A DNA stretch of 52,824 nt from the NCBI GenBank assembly GCA_041488155.1, contig JBGPOS010000020.1:1-52824 (forward strand), given 5' to 3'. Under the pieces are notes generated by a model. It ran no database searches. It had not been told where the DNA came from and was given only the letters and a program-made list of their open reading frames with translations. Shown piece after piece: positions 40,628-47,967 of this stretch; position 1 is the first letter of the stretch, and each line of letters starts with the position of its first letter. The position numbers and the translations under genes are program-made. The stretch is from JBGPOS01 sp041488155 (GTDB lineage: Bacteria > Chloroflexota > Dehalococcoidia > Tepidiformales > Tepidiformaceae).

Positions 40628-40660
40628 GCCGATACGCCGACACTCCGATACTCCGATACT
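40628..40660. repeat. Dispersed repeat of 8-bp units, copy C
   Basis: GCCGATACGCCGACACTCCG then ATACTCCGATACT. Between the lipoprotein and aldolase genes. Same family as 2526 and 36082. Confidence 0.75.
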
Positions 40661-40712
40661 CTCGACACCGTACGATACCGCCAGCATCTTCCGGCCACGG
40701 GTGGGACTCGCC

Positions 40713-41366
40713 ATGCGCCTCTTCCTCGATACCGCCTCCATCGCCGACGTGCGCGCCGCCGCCCGCTTCGGCGTCATCTCGGGTGTGACCACGAACCCGA
40801 GCCTGCTGGCCAAAGAGGGCGGCGTCAGCTATCGGGAGCGCGTCTGTGAGATCGCCGAGGTTATCGACGGCCCGATCAGCGCCGAGTGCGTCTCGCGCAA
40901 GGCCGACGACCTCGTCTGCGAGGCACGCGAGCTGGCCTCTTGGCACCGCAACGTGGTGGTCAAGATCCCGATCGACGAACAGGGACTCGAAGCGATCCAC
41001 CGGTGCAGCAAGGAAGGCATCCGGATCAACACCACGCTCATTTTTTCTCCCAACCAGGCGCTCCTGGCGGCGCTCGCTGGCGCGGCTTTCCTCAGCCCCT
41101 TCGTCGGCCGCCTCGACGACGTCAGCACCGACGGCATGGAGCTCGTCCGCCAGTGCGTCGAGATCATGGAGACCCACAACCTGCCCGCGCAGGTGCTCGC
41201 CGCGAGCCTTCGACATCCGCTTCACGTCACCCAGGCGGCACTCGCGGGCGCGCACATCGCGACGATCCCGCCTTCGCTCCTAACCCAGATGCTGAAGCAC
41301 CCGCTGACGGACGCCGGCATCCAGCGTTTCCTCGACGACGCGCGCACGGCGGGCCTGATCGGCTGA
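40713..41366 (+). CDS. fsa: Fructose-6-phosphate aldolase (transaldolase-like)
   Basis: A 217-residue single-domain TIM barrel of the FSA/TalC type. The Schiff-base Lys84 is in VVVKIPIDEQG, and the N-terminus MRLFLDTASIADVR and the TTNPSLLAKEG segment are typical. It cleaves or forms fructose 6-phosphate from dihydroxyacetone and glyceraldehyde 3-phosphate. ATG at 40713. A TACGAT box lies about 40 nt upstream. Confidence 0.88.
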   Translation: MRLFLDTASIADVRAAARFGVISGVTTNPSLLAKEGGVSYRERVCEIAEVIDGPISAECVSRKADDLVCEARELASWHRNVVVKIPIDEQGLEAIHRCSKEGIRINTTLIFSPNQALLAALAGAAFLSPFVGRLDDVSTDGMELVRQCVEIMETHNLPAQVLAASLRHPLHVTQAALAGAHIATIPPSLLTQMLKHPLTDAGIQRFLDDARTAGLIG

Positions 41367-41367
41367 G

Positions 41368-41901
41368 ATGGCTGAAGAAGAGGGAGCGGCCCTCGTCCGG
41401 GCGCAGGTTGCCGACCTCATCCGCATTATCCGCGGACAAAGGGTCATGCTCGACTCCGACCTCGCTCAGCTCTACAGCGTGGAGACGAAGGGTTTGCTTC
41501 GAGCAGTCCGACGGCACATCGCGAGGTTCCCAGTCGACTTCGCGTTTCAACTCACTAGCGAGGAGTTCTCCAACTTGAGGTACCAAATTGGCACCTCAAG
41601 TTCTTACGGCGGTCGCCGTTACCTGCCGTATGCGTTCACTGAGCAGGGAGTTGCAATGCTGTCGAGCGTGCTGAACAGCCCGAGAGCGATTGAGGTGAAC
41701 GTCGAAATCATGCGTGCCTTCGTCCGGCTAAGAACAATGCTCGCAGCGAACGCGAGGCTGTCGCGTCGACTCGACGAACTGGTGTCAAAGTACGATCGTC
41801 AGTTCGCTGCGATCTTCGACGCGCTTCAAGACCGGGCTCCAACCTCAGCGCCGAGGCGACGGCTGGGCTTTCAACCTCGGTCAGGCACTGGCGACACTTG
41901 A
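41368..41901 (+). CDS. ORF6N-domain protein
   Basis: A 177-residue protein of the ORF6N type found in phage antirepressors: RGQRVMLDSDLAQLYSVET, HIARFPVDFAFQL and the hallmark YLPYAFTEQGVAMLSSVL. The ATG follows the aldolase stop by 1 nt. A long C-terminal part (LSRRLDELVSKYDRQFAAIF) may be a coiled coil. It probably binds DNA; phage or mobile-element origin is likely. The lower GC content supports transfer. Confidence 0.8.
   Translation: MAEEEGAALVRAQVADLIRIIRGQRVMLDSDLAQLYSVETKGLLRAVRRHIARFPVDFAFQLTSEEFSNLRYQIGTSSSYGGRRYLPYAFTEQGVAMLSSVLNSPRAIEVNVEIMRAFVRLRTMLAANARLSRRLDELVSKYDRQFAAIFDALQDRAPTSAPRRRLGFQPRSGTGDT
41574..41600. repeat. Palindrome inside the ORF6N gene
   Basis: CTTGAGGTACCAA at 41574 pairs with TTGGCACCTCAAG at 41588-41600 (12 of 13). 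It encodes the conserved NLRYQIGTS stretch of the domain. Confidence 0.7.
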
Positions 41902-41925
41902 CGACACGCCGGGCTGTCGGCTGAG

Positions 41926-42003
41926 ATGGCTGACGAGCGCAACTTGAGGTACCAAGCTGGCACCTCAACTCCTAACGGCGCGGAAGAACGACGGAGCCCT
42001 TAG
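41926..42003 (+). pseudogene. Degenerate mini-copy of the ORF6N gene
   Basis: The start (ATGGCTGAcgagcg) matches the beginning of the ORF6N gene, and it then jumps to the internal NLRYQ-GTS segment (AACTTGAGGTACCAA, 41941-). The 25-codon frame ends in TAG, which doubles as the first bases of the TAGACT box of the next gene. It looks like a copy from which an internal part was deleted. The conserved palindrome at 41943-41968 (CTTGAGGTACCAAGCTGGCA) is retained. Confidence 0.6.
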
Positions 42004-42006
42004 ACT
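42001..42006 (+). promoter_or_regulatory. Leaderless -10 box of the phosphoesterase gene
   Basis: TAGACT, 6 nt before the ATG at 42013; no ribosome-binding site. Confidence 0.45.
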
Positions 42007-42012
42007 CCGGGC

Positions 42013-42594
42013 ATGCGCATCGGCCTGATCTCCGATACACACATCCCGGAGGCTCGCTTCGAACTCTGGCCCCAGGTGTTCGACGCCTTCCGCGGGGTCG
42101 ACTACATCCTCCACGCAGGCGACATTCACGACCTGAGTGTCATCGACCGCTTGAGCGACGTCGCCACCACGTACGTGGCGCGCGGCAACGGCGACGACGG
42201 CTCGGGCGGGCGGCCCATCCGGCGCTATGACCCGCGTCTGAAGGAAGCCTGGGTGCTGAACCTTGGCGGCCTCTCGATCGGCATCACCCACGACCTCCCG
42301 ATCCCGGAGAGCCCGCCACACCTCACGCTCGAACGCGCGATGAAGCGCTACTTCGGGCGCAACGACCTCGACGTCGTCATCTATGGCGACACCCACGTGG
42401 AGGCGATCGACCATATGAACGGCACCCTCTGCGTCAACCCCGGCTCGCCGACCTACCCCCACAACCTCGACACCCAGCTCGGCACGATCGGCTTCCTCGA
42501 GATCAGCGGCAAGGAGGCGGAAGCCACGATCTGGCAGCTCACGGACGACGGGATCGAGCCGTTCAACTGGTCGAAGTGGAAGCGCCCCTGGTAG
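42013..42594 (+). CDS. Metallophosphoesterase, YfcE/MJ0936-like
   Basis: A 193-residue phosphoesterase. The metal site is complete: Asp8-x-His10 (ISDTHIPE), Asp in HAGDIHD, Asn in ARGNGDD, His in THDLPIPE and the GDTHVEA and NPGSPTYPH segments. It probably hydrolyses a phosphodiester or cyclic nucleotide. Leaderless-type start. It is convergent with the ABC-2 exporter. Confidence 0.88.
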   Translation: MRIGLISDTHIPEARFELWPQVFDAFRGVDYILHAGDIHDLSVIDRLSDVATTYVARGNGDDGSGGRPIRRYDPRLKEAWVLNLGGLSIGITHDLPIPESPPHLTLERAMKRYFGRNDLDVVIYGDTHVEAIDHMNGTLCVNPGSPTYPHNLDTQLGTIGFLEISGKEAEATIWQLTDDGIEPFNWSKWKRPW

Positions 42595-42669
42595 ACGGCA
42601 GTTGCCCGGCAACGCCGGCCTCCATCTTCACTCGCGCCAACCGCCGGGCAGGCAAATGAGCAGGTGGAG

Positions 42670-43533
42670 TCAGGCGTTCGCCTGCTCCGTCCGTTCGGGC
42701 CGGGGCCGCACCCGCGACCAGACGGAGGCGAGGCTCCATTCGCGGCCGCCCGCCGTGATGTCCCGGCGCTCGAAGCTCCAGGCGGCGAGCGCGAGGAAGA
42801 CGGCCGCGACGCCGAGGAGCAGCCCGGAGCGCGCCCAGTCGAAGCCGTGGACCACCACGTGCGACGGGTCCGCCCAGTAGAAGGGTGAGATCTTCCGCGG
42901 TTGTTCGAAGGAGTCGACAGCAGCGCCGACCGTGTACAGGAAGTACGCGGCCACCACGACGACGATCGCGAGCATCGCCGCCGCGCCGCGACTCGGAAGC
43001 GCCGCGCTCCCCCAGAGCGCGAGCGCCAGAAAGAGGTAGGCGATGGGCAGCATGTTCAGCGTCGTCGCGAAGAGCCTCCCGGCGCCGAGGTCGAAGTCCA
43101 CGAATGCCTTGCCGATGAGGAACGCTGGGAAGCAGATGAGCGCGGCCAGCGTCACCGACGCGACGAGCCCGGCGGCCTTTTCGAGGAGGAGCCGGCGGCG
43201 AGCGATCGGCTGCGCGAGGAGCAGGTCGAGCGTGCCCGTCCCCTCCTCGCCGGCCAGCGCGCCCGTCCCGCCGATGATTGCGATCGTGATGAGGAGGAGC
43301 GGGATCCACGAGAAAAACTCGGCAGTAATGAAGCCTTCTGGCGTTGCTATCGAGCCCGCCTCGCCGACGAATCCCTTGAACGCATCCGGGTACTGGAAGT
43401 CCTTCAACTGGTCCCGATATTGCGGGTAGATGAACACATCGAGCAGGCCGATCAGGAAGCCGGCGAACCCGACCCCAACCGCGATCCAGCGCTGATCGCG
43501 TAACGTCTTCCGCAGCACGGGCACTCGACTCAC
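42670..43533 (-). CDS. ABC-2-type permease
   Basis: A 287-residue membrane protein with six likely helices (IAVGVGFAGFLIGLLDVFIY as helix 1; LASVTLAALICFPAFLIG and PIAYLFLALALWGSAALP in the middle). The loop GTGALAGEEGTGTLDLLLAQPIARRRLLLEK is typical of ABC-2 permeases. It starts within 4 nt of the ATPase stop, so the two are translationally coupled. Confidence 0.82.
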   Translation of the reverse strand: MSRVPVLRKTLRDQRWIAVGVGFAGFLIGLLDVFIYPQYRDQLKDFQYPDAFKGFVGEAGSIATPEGFITAEFFSWIPLLLITIAIIGGTGALAGEEGTGTLDLLLAQPIARRRLLLEKAAGLVASVTLAALICFPAFLIGKAFVDFDLGAGRLFATTLNMLPIAYLFLALALWGSAALPSRGAAAMLAIVVVVAAYFLYTVGAAVDSFEQPRKISPFYWADPSHVVVHGFDWARSGLLLGVAAVFLALAAWSFERRDITAGGREWSLASVWSRVRPRPERTEQANA

Positions 43534-44444
43534 TTCGGCGCCTCCGTCCGGTAGTAGGTGAGGAGGATCTCCTCGAGGCCCCGCTGCTCCGTGCGGATGT
43601 CGATCACGTGGTAGGCAGCGAGCGTCTTGATCAGCGGGTCGACGTCGCCGGTCACTTCGAGGTGCACGGTCGTTGCGTGCCGTTCGATCTCGCGGACGCC
43701 GGGGAGCGCGAAGGTCCCGGGCTGCGGCACACCATCAGCGAAGCTGACCTCGATGCGCCGCAGCGCGTGCTCCTTCAGCGAGGCGACTGGCTCGACCGCC
43801 ACCAGGCGGCCGGCGCGGAGGATGCCGACGCGCCCGCAGACTTGCTCGACCTCGCTCATCACGTGCGACGAGAAAAAGACGGTCGCGCCGCGCGCGACCT
43901 CCTCGCGGAGGAGCTCCCAGGTCGCGTGCTGCATGATCGGGTCGAGGCCCGAGGTGGGCTCGTCGAGCAGCAGCATGGGCGGCCGTCCGAGCATCGCCAG
44001 CACAACCCCCAGCTTCTGCCGTGTCCCCTTCGAATAGCCGCCGACCTTGCGGTTGAGGTCGAGTTCGAGGGTGCTCGCGAGGTGCCGAACGTAGGCCGCG
44101 TCCGGCTCCCTGTCGCGCATGCTGCCGATCAAGCCGGCCATCTCGTGCCCGGTGAGGTCCGGGTAGAGCCGCAGGTCTCCCGGCAGGTAGCCCGTGCGGG
44201 CGCGGACCTCGCGGGATTGGCGCTGGCAGTCGAAGCCGAGGATGAAAGCCCGCCCGGCGGTCGGCCGGATGAGGTCGAGGAGGAGCCGGATAGTCGTGCT
44301 CTTGCCCGCGCCGTTAGGCCCCAGGAATCCGAAGATCTCGCCCGGTTCGATCGCAAGGTCGAGCCGGTCTAGCGCCAGTGAACCGTCGTAGGACTTGGTC
44401 AGCCCCTCGGTGCGCAGCGTCGGCCCGGCGCCGGGATTGGTCAT
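43530..44444 (-). CDS. ABC transporter ATP-binding protein (exporter type)
   Basis: A 304-residue ATPase. Walker A GPNGAGKST (42-50), Walker B LLLDEPTSGLDP and H-loop SHVMSEVE. The signature reads GYSKGTRQKLG rather than LSGG, as is common in ABC-2 exporters of the antibiotic/drug type. The C-terminal 60 residues (VHLEVTGDVDPLIKTL) are typical. TATCAT lies 10 nt before the ATG. It pairs with the next gene. Confidence 0.85.
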   Translation of the reverse strand: MTNPGAGPTLRTEGLTKSYDGSLALDRLDLAIEPGEIFGFLGPNGAGKSTTIRLLLDLIRPTAGRAFILGFDCQRQSREVRARTGYLPGDLRLYPDLTGHEMAGLIGSMRDREPDAAYVRHLASTLELDLNRKVGGYSKGTRQKLGVVLAMLGRPPMLLLDEPTSGLDPIMQHATWELLREEVARGATVFFSSHVMSEVEQVCGRVGILRAGRLVAVEPVASLKEHALRRIEVSFADGVPQPGTFALPGVREIERHATTVHLEVTGDVDPLIKTLAAYHVIDIRTEQRGLEEILLTYYRTEAPK

Positions 44445-44593
44445 GCTGCCGCGGATGATAAGGACGTCGAGCGCCGCCGCGCACGTGCGCCCGGCCCTGA
44501 GATTCGTGGCCGGTCGCCCCCACGCGCTACTTCGCGGCGGTGTAGAGGGCCGGATCGCCTATACTCGCGCCCATCTCTCTGAGGGAGTCCAGC

Positions 44594-45418
44594 GTGGCAA
44601 CGAACGAAGCCCAACGGCAGGTCTGGAACAGCGAAGAGTTCGCGGCGGCGTGGCCGAAGCGCGAACGCTTCACCACCACCATGACGCCGGTCCTCATGGG
44701 GGCGCTCAAGCCTCAGCCCGGTGAACGCATCCTCGACATCGGTAGCGGCGGAGGGCTGGCGTCCATCGCCGCTGCCCGCGCGGTCGCCCCAGGCGGGCAG
44801 GTGCAGGGTTTCGATCTCTCGGCGCCGCTTTCTGCGATGGCCACGCGGCGGGCGGCCGAGGCGCAGTTGGCCAACGTGCACTTCAGCGTTGGCGACGCCC
44901 AGGTCGACTCGATCCCGGGCGGCCCCTACGACGCCGCCATGAGCCAGTTCGGCGTCATGTTCTTCGCCGACCCGGTGGCAGCCTTCCTGAACATCCGTAC
45001 CCGCCTGCGCCGGGGAGGACGCCTGGCGTTCGTCTGCTGGCAACCGATGGAAGCGAACAGCTGGTTCTACGGGCGCGTACTCGCGCCCTTCCAAGAGCAA
45101 ACCGCACAGCGCCCCATGAGCCTCGGCGACGGGCCCGCGCCCGGCCCTTTCGCCTTCGGTGACGAGAGCTACGTGCGGGGCATCCTCGAAGGTGCCGGGT
45201 TCGTCTCGGTGGGGCGCCAGGCGCTCACCGTCTCCGCAACGATCCCGAGCGACTCGCTCATCGATGAATCGACGGTGCGGACGATGGGCATTCCGCCCGA
45301 ACGGCAGGCCGAGGCCTGGACTGCCCTGCAGGCCTTCGCTGCCCGCATGCAGGGGGCGGACGGAGACTTGAACGTGGAGTTCGGCGTGCAGATCTTCAGC
45401 GCGACGAATCCGGGCTAG
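44594..45418 (+). CDS. Class I SAM-dependent methyltransferase
   Basis: A 274-residue methyltransferase. Motif I is ILDIGSGGGLASIAAARAV (about residues 47-65), followed by VQGFDLSAP and the FGVMFFADP motif. The layout fits UbiE/COQ5-like proteins. GTG start with GAGGGAG upstream. It overlaps the convergent rRNA methyltransferase gene by 4 bases. Substrate unknown. Confidence 0.82.
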   Translation: MATNEAQRQVWNSEEFAAAWPKRERFTTTMTPVLMGALKPQPGERILDIGSGGGLASIAAARAVAPGGQVQGFDLSAPLSAMATRRAAEAQLANVHFSVGDAQVDSIPGGPYDAAMSQFGVMFFADPVAAFLNIRTRLRRGGRLAFVCWQPMEANSWFYGRVLAPFQEQTAQRPMSLGDGPAPGPFAFGDESYVRGILEGAGFVSVGRQALTVSATIPSDSLIDESTVRTMGIPPERQAEAWTALQAFAARMQGADGDLNVEFGVQIFSATNPG

Positions 45419-46185
45419 GACGGCGGGTGGGCGGGCCATTGCCGCCGCCAGAGGTAGGCCAACACGCCGCAGGCAACGGCAACGTTGAGAGAATCGACGC
45501 GCGGGTCCATTGGCAACGCGACGCGGAAGTCGCTTTCGCGCAGGAGGAGCTGTCCGACGCCTTCTGCTTCGCTGCCGAGGACGAGCGCCGTGCGCTTCGG
45601 CCAGTCGAACTCTGTCGCAGACGCTGAGCCTTCGCCCGTGGCGGCCGCGACGATCCAGTAGCCCGCTTCGCGCAACGTCCGCAGAGCGAGGGCGAGGTTC
45701 TGGGGCGCCGCCACCGGCGCCACGAAGCTCAGCCCGGCGCTCGCCCGGTGCACCCCCGGCGTCAGCAGCGCCCCCCGGCGGCGCGGGAGCACGACTGCGT
45801 CGACGCCAACTGCGACGGCCGCTCGCAGCACCGCCCCCAGGTTCTGGGGGTCGGTGACGCGGTCGAGGAGCAGGATGAGCGAAGCCTCGCCCGCCGCCTG
45901 CGCCACCGCCGCCAGATCGACTGGCTCCGTCGCCCGCAGCCGCACGAGCACCCCCTGGTGGACACCCTCCGCCGACAGCTCGTCGAGCCGGACAACGTCG
46001 ACCGCGGAGATGCTCAGCCCGGCGCCCTGGGCGCGGCGGACGAGCTCCAGCACCCGCTCGTTTCGGGTGTCCCGGAAGTAGAAGAGCGACTTCGCCGCCC
46101 CCGCTTCGAGCGCCATGGCACAGGGGTTGACGCCGAACGCGACGTCGTCGGGTGCGAAGTTCGGCTTCGGGCGCATCCGGGCCAT
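45415..46185 (-). CDS. rlmB: TrmH/SpoU-family RNA 2'-O-methyltransferase
   Basis: A 256-residue SPOUT enzyme. An N-terminal substrate domain is followed by the knot motifs: LLDRVTDPQNLGAVLR, ALVLGSEAEGVG, and the C-terminal LPMDPRVDSLNVAVACGVLA. It methylates a ribose 2'-OH, most likely of 23S rRNA. Leaderless-type start: CATACT ends 6 nt upstream of the ATG. Confidence 0.88.
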   Translation of the reverse strand: MARMRPKPNFAPDDVAFGVNPCAMALEAGAAKSLFYFRDTRNERVLELVRRAQGAGLSISAVDVVRLDELSAEGVHQGVLVRLRATEPVDLAAVAQAAGEASLILLLDRVTDPQNLGAVLRAAVAVGVDAVVLPRRRGALLTPGVHRASAGLSFVAPVAAPQNLALALRTLREAGYWIVAAATGEGSASATEFDWPKRTALVLGSEAEGVGQLLLRESDFRVALPMDPRVDSLNVAVACGVLAYLWRRQWPAHPPS

Positions 46186-46348
46186 GGGCTGAGTATGGGG
46201 CTACCGGTGCGCCCCAGTAACGCCGTTCGCGAACCCCGTTCGCCAGCGGCCCGCCACCCGGCGAATCCTTGCGGCTTCCTTAACAATTTCCTTCCGCCAA
46301 ACCGGGGCCGCCCGTACACTCGGGGGACTACCGGCCCGGGGATGTCCT

Positions 46349-47164
46349 ATGTCTCGCCGGCTTCCGCTGGCTCTCGCCGCCTCGCTCGTGGCCGTCGTTG
46401 TGGCGGTGACCGTCCTCGCATCCGCGTGCGGCGGGGGCGACGACGTCAGCAAGACGGTGCCCGATGTCGCACCCACCGTCCCGGGCACCGCAGAAGTGAA
46501 GGCGAACGACCCCAAGCTCCAGCCGGCCCTGACGATGCCGGCCAGCCGCTACTCCGTGAGCCAGGATGACCTTGGCGCCTCCTTCCTCACCGACATCCCC
46601 GCGACCTTCGTCCTGACAGTCGACAACTACAGCAAGACCAAGACCTTCAAGTCGGCTGAAGAAGGCGCTTCGCTCCTTAAGCAATGGGGCTACCTGGGCG
46701 GCTACGAGACTGGATACACGCCGGAGGGCCGCGAAGTCGCGGTGCTCAACGGCGCGTTCTACATCAGTGTGGAGACCCACCTCTTCAGCGACTCCGCGGG
46801 CGCAAAGAAGGCGTACGACTTCTTCGACGGCGTGCTCAAAGCGGCGAAGGCGGCCCAGTCGGTGAAGGCCCCCCCCGTGGGTAACGAGTCGAGCGGCTGG
46901 CACCTCGTCCAGGACAAGGTGCGCAACTCCAACGTCGACGCGGCCTACCATCGCATCCTTTTCCGCCGCGGCAACCTCGTCGTTGTCGTGCAGACCTACG
47001 GCGCCGAGCCCTTCATGAAGATCGATGTCGCTCGCGGCCTGGCGCTCATCGTCGATACCAAGGCGATCGGCCAGCTGGAAGCGATCGAACCGACTCCGAC
47101 CAGCAACTTCTTCACGCCGAGCCCGTCAGCGGCGAGCCGGACGCCGACGGTCCCGGGCCGGTGA
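46349..47164 (+). CDS. Secreted lipoprotein, first of paralogous pair
   Basis: A 271-residue lipoprotein (signal, then lipobox LASAC, about residue 30). It shares SRYSVSQDDLGASFLTDIPA, WGYLGGYETGYTPEGREVAV and LLFRRGNLVVVVQTYGAEPF-type segments with the following gene. Tail of EPTPTSNFFTPSPS type. The family is unknown to me. It overlaps the next gene by 4 bases (GTGA). Confidence 0.7.
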   Translation: MSRRLPLALAASLVAVVVAVTVLASACGGGDDVSKTVPDVAPTVPGTAEVKANDPKLQPALTMPASRYSVSQDDLGASFLTDIPATFVLTVDNYSKTKTFKSAEEGASLLKQWGYLGGYETGYTPEGREVAVLNGAFYISVETHLFSDSAGAKKAYDFFDGVLKAAKAAQSVKAPPVGNESSGWHLVQDKVRNSNVDAAYHRILFRRGNLVVVVQTYGAEPFMKIDVARGLALIVDTKAIGQLEAIEPTPTSNFFTPSPSAASRTPTVPGR

Positions 47165-47946
47165 ATGCCCTCGGCCTGCGCGCGGCGCTGCTGGCGCTCG
47201 TGGCCGGGGCCCTTGGCCTCACTCTCCTCGCCTGCGGTGGCGACGACACCCCGGCCACAGTGAAGAACGTGACCGCCACCGGAGGCTCGAGCACCGGTGG
47301 CACTGAGGGCGGAAGCGAAGTCACCCTTGGGCCCCCCGCGAACCGCTACGCACCCGCGGTCAAGGACCTGCCCGCGGCCTACATCGTCCACCAACCCGAG
47401 ACCTACGGGTTGAACCTCACTTCGTTCAGCGTCCAGGGGCCGTTCAAGACGCCGAAGGAAGGCGAGACGCTCGCCGCCCAGTGGGGGTTCGCCGACGGCT
47501 GGCGAGCCGCGTTCGACCCCGACGGGCTGCTCGCGGGTGTCCTCGAGGGCCGCTACTACGTCACCGTCGAAACCTATCTCTTCGCCACGATCGACGGGGC
47601 GCGGCAGGCCTTCCAGCAGTTCGACGCGTATTACGCCTCCGCTCCTGGCTCACAGAAGCAGACGGCCAAGGGGCTCGGGAACCAGTCCGATGCCTTCAAG
47701 CTCATCTCGGGCACAGTCGGCTCTTCGGCGATCGCCGGGGCGTATCACCACTTCCTCTTTCGACGGGGCAACATGGTCGCGACGGTGCAAACCTTCGGCG
47801 GAGAACCGTTCATGACCATCGCCCAGGCGCGCGACATCGCCGTTCTCGTCGACGACCGGGCACTGGGTAAGCGGCCGGCGACGGAGCCGACACCGTTCCC
47901 CACGCCCGCCCTTCCCCCGGTGGTACCCACGCCGAAACCACAGTGA
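47161..47946 (+). CDS. Secreted lipoprotein, second of paralogous pair
   Basis: A 261-residue lipoprotein (lipobox LTLLAC). It aligns with the preceding one: NRYAPAVKDLPAAYIVHQPE, then WGFADGWRAAFDPDGLLAGV, and LFRRGNMVATVQTFGGEPF. GTG start. It is followed 22 nt later by the subtilase gene, so all three are probably co-transcribed. Possibly accessory to the protease. Confidence 0.7.
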   Translation: MNALGLRAALLALVAGALGLTLLACGGDDTPATVKNVTATGGSSTGGTEGGSEVTLGPPANRYAPAVKDLPAAYIVHQPETYGLNLTSFSVQGPFKTPKEGETLAAQWGFADGWRAAFDPDGLLAGVLEGRYYVTVETYLFATIDGARQAFQQFDAYYASAPGSQKQTAKGLGNQSDAFKLISGTVGSSAIAGAYHHFLFRRGNMVATVQTFGGEPFMTIAQARDIAVLVDDRALGKRPATEPTPFPTPALPPVVPTPKPQ

Positions 47947-47967
47947 ACCAGGTCAGAGGGAGGTCGT

